Below, piece by piece: positions 18,478 to 26,999 of a stretch of DNA of 52,767 nt. The stretch spans positions 1 through 52,767 of the forward strand of contig NZ_MVIF01000030.1 of assembly GCF_002086675.1 (NCBI RefSeq), read 5' to 3'. Under the pieces are notes generated by a model. It saw nothing but the letters and a program-made list of their open reading frames with translations. It did no database searches and had not been told where the DNA came from. Source of the DNA: Mycobacterium persicum. GTDB taxonomy: Bacteria > Actinomycetota > Actinomycetes > Mycobacteriales > Mycobacteriaceae. Each line of letters opens with the position of its first letter. Within the stretch, counting starts at the first letter, position 1. Position numbers and translations under genes: made by a program.

Positions 18478-19197
18478 GTGGCGACGGGAAAAATGCGCAT
18501 CGCGATTGCCGGCGCGGGCAAGGTCGGCCGTTCGGTCGCGCAGGAATTGCTGGATCGCGGTCACAAGGTCTTGTTGATCGAACGGCAACGGAACAACTTT
18601 GAACCACATACGGTTGCTGCCGCGGATTGGTTGCATGCCGACGCCTGCGAACTGTCGACGATGCATGAAGCGGGGGTGCAGACCTGCGACGTGCTGATCG
18701 CCGCCACCGGAGACGACAAGGCCAATCTGGTGGTGGGCCTGCTGGCCAAGACCGAGTTCGGGGTGCCCCGGGTGGTGGCGCGGATCAACGACCTGCGCAA
18801 CGAGTGGCTGTTCGGCCGCGCCTGGGGTATCGATGTGGCGGTCTCGACACCGGGCGCCATGATCGCCGGTGTCGAGGGCGCCATCGACGTCGGTCACCTG
18901 GTGCGCATGATGGTGTTGCGCGAGGGCCGGGCGGCTTTGACGAAACTCACACTACCCGAAGACAATCCGCTGGTGGGACGACGGGTGTGCGAGCTTGACC
19001 TACCGGCAAATACCGCGTTGGTCACCGTGCTGCGCGGCGACGCGGTCAAAGTTCCGCAGCCCGAAGACGTGCTCCGCGCCGGCGACGAGATGCTGTTCAT
19101 CGCCGACAGCTTCCTGGAGCGTTCGGTGTGGGCTGCCATGTACAGCGCCGCGCCCGCACGTGCCTCGACCAGGCCGGGCCGGCCACGGTCGTCATGA
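18478..19197 (+). CDS. TrkA-family (RCK) potassium transport regulatory protein
   Basis: A 239-residue cytosolic protein with an RCK-N Rossmann domain and an RCK-C domain. Visible landmarks are the nucleotide loop MRIAIAGAGKVGRSVAQELL, LIER at the end of strand 2 (the NAD-ribose-contacting acid), DACELSTMHEAGV, AATGDDKANLVV, VVARINDLRNEWLFGRAWG, and the C-terminal LRAGDEMLFIADSF. It resembles the mycobacterial CeoC/TrkB protein. The GTG at 18478 is annotated; the ATG at 18493 is equally possible, since conserved sequence begins there but GGGAA lies too close to it. Its divergent neighbour is an antiporter with its own RCK-C domain, so the two may act together. Confidence 0.88.
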   Translation: MATGKMRIAIAGAGKVGRSVAQELLDRGHKVLLIERQRNNFEPHTVAAADWLHADACELSTMHEAGVQTCDVLIAATGDDKANLVVGLLAKTEFGVPRVVARINDLRNEWLFGRAWGIDVAVSTPGAMIAGVEGAIDVGHLVRMMVLREGRAALTKLTLPEDNPLVGRRVCELDLPANTALVTVLRGDAVKVPQPEDVLRAGDEMLFIADSFLERSVWAAMYSAAPARASTRPGRPRSS

Positions 19198-19281
19198 GGG
19201 GCCAGCGGGGAGGGCACGTCTGCGACGCGCCGTGCCCGGTTGCCCGAGCGGTGTCGGGACCATTCGGTAGGGTTCCTGCGC

Positions 19282-21597
19282 GTGAATCCAAGCACCGCAA
19301 TCAAATCCGTAACCACCCGGCTCGCTGAGGAACTCGCCGTCGAGGAGGCCCACGTGGCCGCGGCGGTCGGGTTGCTCGACGGTGGCGCCACGGTCCCGTT
19401 CATCGCCCGGTACCGCAAGGAGGCTACCGGCGGTCTCGACGACGGGCAGCTGCGAACCCTGGCCGAGCGTTTGTTGTACCTACGGGAGCTCGACCAACGC
19501 CGGGCAGCGGTGCTGGCGTCTATCCGGGAACAGGGAAAGCTGACTGACGAGCTGAGGGCTGCGCTGCTGCGCGCCGACACCAAATCGCGGGTCGAAGACA
19601 TCTACCTGCCCTACAAACCGAAGCGTCGGACCAAGGCGCAGATCGCCCGCCAGGCAGGGCTCGAGCCGCTGGCCGATCGATTACTGTCCGACCCGGCCCT
19701 GGTTCCCGAGGCCGCGGCCGCGGCCTTCGTGTGCGCCGATGTCGCCGATGTCGCTGCCGCGCTGGATGGCGCCCGGCACATCATCGTCGAGCGAGCCGCC
19801 GAGGACGCCGAGCTGATCGGCGCCATCCGGGAGAAGTTCTGGGCCCAAGGCTCGCTGGGTAGCGCGCCTTGGTCGGAAGAGGTCGCCAAAACTGCTGCCG
19901 CACAGAACTTTCGTGACTACTTCGGGTTCTCCGAGTCACTGCAGACGATGCCGTCACACCGGGTGCTGGCCCTGCTGCGCGGCGAGAAGGAAAAGATCCT
20001 TGCCCTGACCTTCGACGGCGGCGCGGACGACGGTTACGAAGCGATGGTTGCCGCTCGCCTTGGCGTGGACCTGTCGGCGCAGACGGCCGCGACGCCGTGG
20101 CTGGCCGCGACGGTGAGATTCGCCTGGCGCACCAGGCTGATGTCGTCGGCGGCCGTGGACGCCCGGATCCGACTGCGGCAACGCGCGGAAGAACAGGCCG
20201 TCACGGTGTTCGCCAAGAACTTGACTCACCTGCTGCTCGCCGCCCCGGCCGGGGCGCGCACGACCCTCGGCCTGGATCCCGGCTTCCGGACGGGTGTCAA
20301 AGTTGCCGTGGTCGACCCGACGGGCAAGGTGGTGGACACTTGTGCGATCTACCCGCATCAGCCGCAACGGCAATGGGATTTGGCCAAGGCGACGTTGGCC
20401 GCGCTGGTGGCGCGTCACGGCGTCGAGTTGATCGCCGTCGGCAACGGCACCGCGTCGCGCGAGACCGACACGCTGGCAGCCGAACTCATCAACGACATCC
20501 GGGCCGCCGGGGCCCCCGCACCCACCAAGGCGATGGTCAGCGAGGCCGGCGCATCGGTGTATTCGGCCTCGGCCTACGCTGCGCACGAGCTGCCCGAGCT
20601 CGATGTGACGCTGCGCGGAGCGGTGTCGATAGCGCGGCGGCTACAGGATCCGCTGGCCGAGTTGGTGAAAATCGACCCGAAGTCGATCGGGGTGGGGCAG
20701 TATCAGCATGACGTGACCCCGGCGGTGTTGGCCCGCAGCCTCGACGCTGTGGTCGAGGACGCGGTGAACGCGGTGGGCGTTGACCTCAACACGGCATCGG
20801 TCCCACTGCTGGCGCGGGTCTCCGGGATAACGGAATCGTTGGCCGAAGCGATCGTCGCGCATCGTGACACGACAGGTCCGTTCACCAGTCGCCAGGCTTT
20901 GCTGGACGTTCCTCGCCTGGGGTCCAAAGCATTTGAGCAGTGTGCCGGGTTTCTGCGGATTCGCGACGGCGACGACCCGCTGGACGCGTCCGGTGTTCAT
21001 CCCGAGGCATACCCGGTCGTCCGCCGCATTCTCGATCGAGCGGGTGTCTCGCTGGCCGAAATCATCGGCGACGCAGCTGCTTTGAGATCACTGCGGCCCG
21101 CTGACTTCGCCGACGACCGCTTCGGCGTCCCCACTGTCACCGATATCCTCGCCGAGCTGGAGAAACCAGGACGCGATCCGCGTCCGACATTCACCACGGC
21201 CACCTTCGCCGCCGGCGTGCAGAAGATGGCCGATCTCGAGGCGGGGATGATCTTGGAGGGGGTGGTGACCAACGTCGCCGCCTTCGGCGCCTTCGTTGAC
21301 ATCGGCGTGCATCAGGATGGCCTGGTGCATGTCTCCGCGATGGCCGAGCGCTTCGTTGCCGACCCACACGACGTCGTACGGTCCGGACAGGTGGTACGGG
21401 TAAAGGTCATGGATGTCGACGTCGAACGCCGGCGGATCGGACTGAGCCTACGCCTCAACGACGACCCGCAACGCCGGCCGGTGAGCCGGCCAGAGCGGCC
21501 AAACTCGGCTCATGGCAAGAACTTTGGCCGTCAGCCGGCCGACTCGCCGGCCGGCTCGATGGCCCGGGCGTTGCGGAACGCGGGATTCGGGAGCTGA
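19282..21597 (+). CDS. tex: Tex-family S1 RNA-binding transcription accessory protein
   Basis: A 771-residue cytosolic nucleic-acid-binding protein. In order: Tex N-terminal helical domain (VPFIARYRKEATGGLDDGQL; VEDIYLPYKPKRRTKAQIAR), YqgF/RNase H-like fold (TLGLDPGFRTGVKVAVVDPT; AVGNGTASRETDTLAAEL), two helix-hairpin-helix motifs (VDLNTASVPLLARVSGITES; LLDVPRLGSKAFEQCAGFLR), and a C-terminal S1 domain (MILEGVVTNVAAFGAFVDIG). The family influences transcription and toxin expression in other bacteria; the exact activity in mycobacteria is not established. The GTG at 19282 is the natural start; the frame extends 14 codons upstream without family-like sequence. It starts 84 bases after the RCK gene on the same strand. 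Confidence 0.93.
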   Translation: MNPSTAIKSVTTRLAEELAVEEAHVAAAVGLLDGGATVPFIARYRKEATGGLDDGQLRTLAERLLYLRELDQRRAAVLASIREQGKLTDELRAALLRADTKSRVEDIYLPYKPKRRTKAQIARQAGLEPLADRLLSDPALVPEAAAAAFVCADVADVAAALDGARHIIVERAAEDAELIGAIREKFWAQGSLGSAPWSEEVAKTAAAQNFRDYFGFSESLQTMPSHRVLALLRGEKEKILALTFDGGADDGYEAMVAARLGVDLSAQTAATPWLAATVRFAWRTRLMSSAAVDARIRLRQRAEEQAVTVFAKNLTHLLLAAPAGARTTLGLDPGFRTGVKVAVVDPTGKVVDTCAIYPHQPQRQWDLAKATLAALVARHGVELIAVGNGTASRETDTLAAELINDIRAAGAPAPTKAMVSEAGASVYSASAYAAHELPELDVTLRGAVSIARRLQDPLAELVKIDPKSIGVGQYQHDVTPAVLARSLDAVVEDAVNAVGVDLNTASVPLLARVSGITESLAEAIVAHRDTTGPFTSRQALLDVPRLGSKAFEQCAGFLRIRDGDDPLDASGVHPEAYPVVRRILDRAGVSLAEIIGDAAALRSLRPADFADDRFGVPTVTDILAELEKPGRDPRPTFTTATFAAGVQKMADLEAGMILEGVVTNVAAFGAFVDIGVHQDGLVHVSAMAERFVADPHDVVRSGQVVRVKVMDVDVERRRIGLSLRLNDDPQRRPVSRPERPNSAHGKNFGRQPADSPAGSMARALRNAGFGS

Positions 21598-21782
21598 GCA
21601 TGTGCCCTCGAGCCTCCGCGTCCGCCACGGGCCAATTACGCGGGGCGCGAATTGCATTGCGACACGGTCACAGCTGCATACCTATCGTGGATCCGTGATC
21701 ACAACGTCCACATGAATCACTATCGTCACATCAGCCAACTGCGGACGTCAATCCGACGTTTGTGCCCCTGGAAGGTTGTGAC

Positions 21783-23252
21783 ATGTCGGCGATTCATCGA
21801 GTCGTGTCGGTATCGGTGGCGTCGGCGGCCGCATTGGGACTCATCAGCGTGGTGGGCCTGGCGCCGGTGGCAACGGCGGTGCCGTGCAGCGGGGACGCCG
21901 CCAACGCCCCGCCGCCGCCGAACGCCATTGTGACCAACCCGGGGGGCACCACGCTCGGCCCGATGACAAGGGGGCCGAGGCCTCGTGGTGCCAACGACCG
22001 GGCGCCGTTACCTAGGTTGGGGCCCCTGTCGCGGTTGATCAATCCGGGTCCTCGATCCGCGCCGATCCAGCAGCAAGCGGCGACTCCGCCGCACCAGGCG
22101 GCGGTCCCCCCACCCGCTCCGCCCAACCCGGGCAACCCGTCTCCCAATGCCACCCAGTTGGCCCCCAATGCGGCGCCGGTGCCGCCGCCCGGCGCACCCG
22201 ATCCTGGCGCCGCACTCGGGGGTGCCACGACGTCGCTTGCCGAGTGGGTGACCGGACCCGACAGCCCCAACAAGACTCTCGAACAATTCGGCATTTCCGG
22301 AACCGACCTCGGAATCCTTTGGGACAACGGCGATCCCGCCAACCACCAGGTACTCATGGCCTTCGGCGACACCTTCGGCTATTGCGCGGTCAAGGAACAC
22401 CAGTGGCGGTACAACACGCTGTTCCGCAGTCAGGACCGTGATCTGGGCGACGGAATCCGCGTCGCGCCTGGCGACGCCGCCAACCGGTACTCCGGATCGC
22501 CGGTGCGTCAACCGGGCTTTTCCAAGCAGATCATCAGCAGCATCAAGTGGGCGCCCGACGAGACCGGAATCATTCCGACCTCCGGAATCTCCATCGGAAG
22601 AACCCAATACATCAACTTCATGTCCATCAGAGATTGGGGCCGCGACGGTGAATGGACCACCAACTACTCGGGCATCGCGGTGTCCAAGGACAACGGCCAG
22701 AACTGGGGGGTCTATCCCGGCACCATCCGCGCATCCGGGCCAGACAGCGGACGAGCCCGGTTTGTGCCCGGAAATGAGAACTTCCAGATGGGGGCGTTCG
22801 TCAAGTCGAACGACGGCTATCTGTACTCGTTCGGAACCCCACCGGGACGCGGCGGTTCGGCGTTTTTGGCGCGAGTTCCCCAGCAGTTCGTGCCGGATCT
22901 GAGCAAATACCAATACTGGAACGGTGACTCGAATTCCTGGGTGCCGAACAAACCGGATGCCGCGACGCCGGTTATCCCGGGGCCGGTGGGCGAAATGTCG
23001 GCTCAATACAACACTTATCTGAAGCAATATCTGGTGATGTACACCAACGGTATGAATGACGTCGTGGCGCGCACGGCGCCGGCTCCGCAGGGCCCGTGGA
23101 GCCCCGAGCAGATGCTCGTGTCGTCCTGGCAGATGCCCGGCGGCATCTACGCGCCGATGATGCATCCCTGGTCGACCGGCAAGGACGTCTACTTCAACCT
23201 GTCGCTGTGGTCGGCTTACAACGTGATGTTGATGCACACCGTCCTGGGATAA
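21783..23252 (+). CDS. Exported DUF4185 protein with proline-rich N-terminus
   Basis: A 489-residue secreted protein. The ATG at 21783 has AAGG 7 bases upstream and leads to a signal peptide ending near VATAVPC. Residues about 35-150 are rich in Pro, Ala and Asn (PPHQAAVPPPAPPNPGNPSP). The C-terminal 330 residues form the DUF4185 domain, a beta-propeller-like fold: LGILWDNGDPANHQVLMAFG, then DTFGYC, YSGIAVSKDNGQNWGVYPGT, and EQMLVSSWQMPGGIYAPMMH. The Asp-box-like SKDNGQNW is reminiscent of sialidase-type propellers, but no glycosidase residues can be assigned. Paralogues exist in M. tuberculosis (for example Rv1754c, from memory). Function unknown; a carbohydrate-binding or hydrolytic role at the envelope is inference. 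Confidence 0.82.
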   Translation: MSAIHRVVSVSVASAAALGLISVVGLAPVATAVPCSGDAANAPPPPNAIVTNPGGTTLGPMTRGPRPRGANDRAPLPRLGPLSRLINPGPRSAPIQQQAATPPHQAAVPPPAPPNPGNPSPNATQLAPNAAPVPPPGAPDPGAALGGATTSLAEWVTGPDSPNKTLEQFGISGTDLGILWDNGDPANHQVLMAFGDTFGYCAVKEHQWRYNTLFRSQDRDLGDGIRVAPGDAANRYSGSPVRQPGFSKQIISSIKWAPDETGIIPTSGISIGRTQYINFMSIRDWGRDGEWTTNYSGIAVSKDNGQNWGVYPGTIRASGPDSGRARFVPGNENFQMGAFVKSNDGYLYSFGTPPGRGGSAFLARVPQQFVPDLSKYQYWNGDSNSWVPNKPDAATPVIPGPVGEMSAQYNTYLKQYLVMYTNGMNDVVARTAPAPQGPWSPEQMLVSSWQMPGGIYAPMMHPWSTGKDVYFNLSLWSAYNVMLMHTVLG

Positions 23253-23411
23253 CGTGGGTTCTCCACAAGCCGTTGACGAGCCCGTCCCGGTTTCCCCACC
23301 TGGTCGGGCGTGAACCGGCGGTGGTAGCTGGTGGCGGCGTGGCCCGCGACGCCGGAGCGGCCGTTGCCGGGGCCTGCATCGACATTCTGCTGGGCGCCTG
23401 ATCAGCGCAAG

Positions 23412-23909
23412 CTAGGCCTCATGGCCCGGAGGCAGGCCGCGAACGTCGCGGAACGACACCCACTGTTCCAGCTGGTGCGGCGGGCTGCCGTCCACCGGTT
23501 CCAGCAGATATCCGACATGGTCGCCGAGCGGAAACCGATCCACAATCTTGCCGACGAACCAGGCCGCGGCGTCGTCGAGGATGGGCGTCCGCGCCGGGCC
23601 GAGATGCCACGTGCAGCGGTCGAACTTGTTGACGGTGTCGCCGCTGCGGCTGCCGAAAAGCTCGACGACGTCGAGATGCTCACGGTCGAACAGGTGTACC
23701 GCCAGATGGGTGGCGTGGGCCGCCACCTGGAACGTGTGGTTCTGCTCGGACAGGCCGACCAGGAAGCGTGGGGGATGGATGCTGGCCTGACTGGCGAACC
23801 CCACCAGGCAGCCGGCCGGGGCGCCGCCGGCTGCGGCGGTGACGACGAAAATCGGGTAGTCCAGCAGGGACACCAGCTTGTCGAACGCTTCCACGTCGGG
23901 CTCGGTCAC
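23412..23909 (-). CDS. Flavin reductase-like FMN-binding protein
   Basis: A 165-residue protein with the flavin-reductase split-barrel pattern: LLDYPIFVVTAAAGGAPAGC, VGFASQASIHPPRFLVGLSE, NHTFQVA and AVHLFDREHLDVVELFGSRS. Such proteins reduce FMN/FAD for a partner monooxygenase or act as small oxidoreductases. No ATG exists near the start. GTG at 23909 is chosen because GGGAAG lies about 10 bases upstream; GTG at 23930 is possible. It follows the SDR gene on the same strand by 52 bases, so the two are probably co-transcribed. The 159 bases between this gene and the DUF4185 gene, which converge, show no gene. Confidence 0.78.
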   Translation of the reverse strand: MTEPDVEAFDKLVSLLDYPIFVVTAAAGGAPAGCLVGFASQASIHPPRFLVGLSEQNHTFQVAAHATHLAVHLFDREHLDVVELFGSRSGDTVNKFDRCTWHLGPARTPILDDAAAWFVGKIVDRFPLGDHVGYLLEPVDGSPPHQLEQWVSFRDVRGLPPGHEA

Positions 23910-23961
23910 CTGCTCAGTCTTCCCGTTCACCAAGAATTGGAATCGCCGGGTGCCGGCGAAG

Positions 23962-24798
23962 CTACGGCGCGATGGGCCGGTTCGTCCATTCCCGGTCGGG
24001 TCGGCGCGCCGAGCGGAACCATCCGCCGGCCGCGCCGGTGCCGCCGTCGGTCGGGATGGTGTGGCCGGTGACGAATGTCGACAGGTCGGAGGCCAGGAAG
24101 AGGATGACCCGGGCCTGGTCTTGCGGCACACCCATCCGTCCGACCGGAACCCACTGCGGCCACTGGGCTTTTTCGTCGTCGGACAACCACTGCGAATACG
24201 GCACCTGCAGTGTTTCCGTCACATCGGGAGCGATCGCGTTGACTCGCACCCCGTGTCGGCCGACCTGCACGGCAAGGCTGCGGGTGAAATGAATGACGGC
24301 GGCTTTGAAGGCGGCGTACACCGGATCCTCCGGGTAACCGCGCAGCCCCTCCACGGACGACACGTTGACGATCGCGCCGGCACCTCGATCGATCATCGCC
24401 GGCAGGAACGCGTGAGTGGCCGACAACACGTGATGCAGGTTCACCCGGTAGAGCTCGCCCCACAATTCCGGGTCGGTGTCGACGAAATTGCCGGGGTGGC
24501 GCAGCCAGTGACCCACGTTATTGACCAGGACATCCACCCGGCCGTGGCGGTCGAGCACGGTCCGGGCCAGCGCGCCGATCTGGCCAGCGTCACGGACATC
24601 GGTGACGACCGCGAAGGCCGCGTCACCGATCTCTTCGACGGTTCGCTCGGCGAGGTCGGGGTCGATGTCGGCGACGACCACCCGGGCGCCGTGTTCGGCG
24701 AACAACCGTGAGGTCGCCGCGCCGATACCGCCGCCGCCACCGGTCACCACCGCCACCCGGTCGTCGAGTAGCGGGCGGCCGGGCGTGATGTCGTTCAT
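23962..24798 (-). CDS. Short-chain dehydrogenase/reductase
   Basis: A 278-residue classical SDR. It shows the nucleotide motif TGGGGGIGAA (residues about 19-28), ADIDP after strand 2 (an NAD-preferring acid), NNVG, the catalytic Ser in VNVSSVEG, and Tyr/Lys in YAAFKAA. The C-terminus (STFVTGHTIPTDGGTGAAGG) is the usual SDR end plus about 20 extra residues. Substrate unknown; the pairing with a flavin reductase suggests a small-molecule oxidation pathway. The start ATG at 24798 is preceded by GGATGG-like sequence. Confidence 0.85.
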   Translation of the reverse strand: MNDITPGRPLLDDRVAVVTGGGGGIGAATSRLFAEHGARVVVADIDPDLAERTVEEIGDAAFAVVTDVRDAGQIGALARTVLDRHGRVDVLVNNVGHWLRHPGNFVDTDPELWGELYRVNLHHVLSATHAFLPAMIDRGAGAIVNVSSVEGLRGYPEDPVYAAFKAAVIHFTRSLAVQVGRHGVRVNAIAPDVTETLQVPYSQWLSDDEKAQWPQWVPVGRMGVPQDQARVILFLASDLSTFVTGHTIPTDGGTGAAGGWFRSARRPDREWTNRPIAP

Positions 24799-24961
24799 GC
24801 TTACCCATCCTGGGATACCGGCGCGAGTTGTGGTTCATCCGCCTTGGCTGGCAGTCTTTCGAAGGAGTACCGGCAGGCCGGTGCGGCTTCGGCAAGAACC
24901 CGGTATGGCGCATCGCGTTGCCGTCAGATCGAGGGGTCGGTCGAGCCGTGACTGGGGTTAG

Positions 24962-25452
24962 CAGGCCGTCGGAGGAGCGTTCGTCGCCACGATCGGGGCG
25001 CGGCCGCGGGCGGTGGGCACTGCTGGCGCGGCGCATCTGCAAACCGTCGGGCAGATCGCCGGCGCCCTGCCCCCGCATCTGGGCGAATTCGGCGGCACCG
25101 CGTTGTTCGGTTTGGGGATGCTGGGCGAGGCCCTGGTCGCCGCGATCGTCGCTTCGCTGGCCGGTGCCTGGAGGCTGTCGCAGGTCTTCGGGTGGCAGTA
25201 CACCCTCAACCAGCGGCCCACTCGGCCAACGCCAAGTTCTACACCACCTACGCCCTTGCTCACCTCGTCGGTGCGGCACTGGTCTTGGGCAGCGTCGACC
25301 TGGTCAATCTGGCCGTCGACGTCGAAGTGATGAACGCGTTGCTGCTACCGATCGTGCTGGGGCAGCTGCTGGTGCGGGAAGCCCGTGCGCTGTGCCTGGT
25401 TGTCATCGCCTTCGGGCTGTACATGGTTCCGCAAGCCCTCGGCTGGACGTGA
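24962..25452 (+). pseudogene. C-terminal relic of an NRAMP-family divalent metal transporter
   Basis: Two overlapping frames encode the last third of an NRAMP protein. The first reads AAHLQTVGQIAGALPPHLGE and LFGLGMLGEALVAAIVASLA to about 25220. The second, one frame away, reads NAKFYTTYALAHLVGAALVL and VEVMNALLLPIVLGQLLVRE to the TGA at 25450. The N-terminal helices with the metal-binding DPGN motif are absent and no start codon is evident. A frameshift near 25210-25230 separates the parts. I read this as a truncated, decayed manganese/iron transporter gene. Confidence 0.65.
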
Positions 25453-25467
25453 CCCATCCGGTGCCGG

Positions 25468-26844
25468 TCATCCCGCCGGAACGATGTTCTGGTTGATGTG
25501 GAACACGTTGTGCGGGTCGTAGGTCGCCTTGACCTGGCTGAGCCGCTGATAGTTGGGACCGTAGGTGGCGCGGACCCGGTCTTGGCCCTCGTCCATCATG
25601 AAGTTGACGTACGCGCCGCCCGCCGAATACGGGTGGGTGGCGTCCCAGTAGTCCACCGTCCAGCGCTTCAGGGCCGCGGCGTTCGCCGGGTCCGGGTCGA
25701 CACCGGCGATGACTTGTGAGAAGTTGACATCCCGGTACGCCCAGGCGGTGTCGGTCTGGCCGACCCGGTGCACCGCGCCGTCGACCGGGTAGAGGTGCAT
25801 GGTGGAGTGCATGGTCGGCAGTTCCTCGGTGAACCGGGCGTGCGCCTGCACGGCACCGTCGGCGATGGTCCGGAAGAAGTCGCCGCGCCAATACCATTGC
25901 AGCCCTTTGGGATACAGGGGGTCGAAGGTGGACTGCAGCGCGGGGTAGGGCGCCGCGCCCAGACCGTCGAAGGCCGGCTCCATCTGGCGCACCGGGGCGA
26001 ACGCCTCCTCGGCCGCGGCCGGGTCGCCGGTGTAGCACCAGACCACCGCACACGCCTTGTGCAGGTGGAAAGCCTCGGGGAAGGGCGCCACCGGCGGGAC
26101 GGTCATGGCGGCGAAGAACCCGTAGAGATCTTCGTCCTGGGCGGGTAGGAAGTCCCGGTACCAGCTCAGGATGTCGGCCGTGGCCGATGCCGGCCACGCG
26201 GTGGGACCGCAGATCACGGTGGGTACCGGATGCAGCCGGAAGGTAAACGCCGTGGCCACGCCGAAGTTTCCGCCGCCGCCGCGCAGCGCCCAGAACAGGT
26301 CGGGATGCTCAGATTCCGAGGCCGCCACCACGCGACCATCGGCCAGCACAAGCTCGGCTTCGAGCAGGTTGTCGATGGTCAAGCCGTACTTGCGCGACAA
26401 GTAGCCGTGGCCGCCGCCGAGGGTCAGCCCGCCGACGCCGGTGGTGGAAATGATGCCCGACGGCGTCGCCAGACCGTGCGCGTGGGTCGCGGCGTCCACC
26501 TGCCCCCACGTGGCGCCGCCTTGCACCCGGACGGTCCGCCGGTCGGCGTCCACGTCGATCCGGTTCATCGGCGACAGGTCGATGACGAGGCCGCCGTCGA
26601 CGGTGCCGAATCCCGGGCCGTTGTGGCCACCCCCGCGCACGGCGACCGCGAGGTTGGCGGTGCGTGCGTACTCGAGGGCGGCCACGACGTCGGCGGCGGA
26701 TCGGCAGCGCGCGATCATCGCCGGCCGCTTGTCGATCATCGCGTTGTGGACCGACCTGGCCTCGTCGTAACCGGGGTCGTCGGGCAGGATCAGCTGCGTG
26801 CCCAACCGGGTGCGCAGTTCGTCGGTCTCCGTGGTGAGGCTCAT
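25468..26844 (-). CDS. FAD-linked oxidase of the berberine bridge enzyme type
   Basis: A 458-residue oxidoreductase. The FAD-binding half shows IARCRSAADVVAALEYARTA, the flavin-attaching histidine motif VRGGGHNGPGFG, VQGGATWGQVDAATHAHGLA, TTGVGGLTLGGGHGYLSRKY and LFWALRGGGGNFGVATAFTF. The C-terminal berberine-bridge motif is recognisable as YGPNYQRLSQVKATYDPHNV. These enzymes oxidise alcohols, sugars or polyphenols with transfer of electrons to oxygen or another acceptor. No signal peptide is seen. It is transcribed away from the LuxR regulator, and the 155-base gap contains a perfect dyad at 26946-26967, so control by that regulator is likely. Confidence 0.9.
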   Translation of the reverse strand: MSLTTETDELRTRLGTQLILPDDPGYDEARSVHNAMIDKRPAMIARCRSAADVVAALEYARTANLAVAVRGGGHNGPGFGTVDGGLVIDLSPMNRIDVDADRRTVRVQGGATWGQVDAATHAHGLATPSGIISTTGVGGLTLGGGHGYLSRKYGLTIDNLLEAELVLADGRVVAASESEHPDLFWALRGGGGNFGVATAFTFRLHPVPTVICGPTAWPASATADILSWYRDFLPAQDEDLYGFFAAMTVPPVAPFPEAFHLHKACAVVWCYTGDPAAAEEAFAPVRQMEPAFDGLGAAPYPALQSTFDPLYPKGLQWYWRGDFFRTIADGAVQAHARFTEELPTMHSTMHLYPVDGAVHRVGQTDTAWAYRDVNFSQVIAGVDPDPANAAALKRWTVDYWDATHPYSAGGAYVNFMMDEGQDRVRATYGPNYQRLSQVKATYDPHNVFHINQNIVPAG

Positions 26845-26908
26845 GTCGGTATCTCCCTCGGTGCTGGATAGCTCTTGATGACAGACGCTACGAGGTGCCG
26901 AGGTCCCA

Positions 26909-26918
26909 GGTCATGACC
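26909..26918. repeat. 10-bp palindrome GGTCATGACC
   Basis: It lies 65 bases upstream of the oxidase start in the divergent intergenic region, 27 bases from the larger dyad. It could be a second operator half or a chance palindrome. Confidence 0.3.
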
Positions 26919-26945
26919 ACAACGAGGGATTGTTGAGCCGTCCCG

Positions 26946-26967
26946 CGATAGTCACATCTGACTATCG
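26946..26967. promoter_or_regulatory. Perfect 9-bp inverted repeat, candidate operator
   Basis: Arms CGATAGTCA and TGACTATCG are separated by CATC. The site lies between the divergent oxidase (start 26844) and AAA-LuxR regulator (start 27000) genes, 32 bases before the regulator ATG. An uninterrupted 9-bp dyad of AT-richer sequence in a GC-rich background is unlikely by chance. Binding by the adjacent regulator is inference from position. Confidence 0.65.
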
Positions 26968-26999
26968 ACCGGCCGCGACGCCGAGATTACCTTGACACC

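Noticed and set aside
15786..18521. A 911-codon leftward open frame
   Set aside because: It overlaps the antiporter gene in another frame, is full of Arg/Gly/His without family motifs, and is explained by high-GC codon bias.
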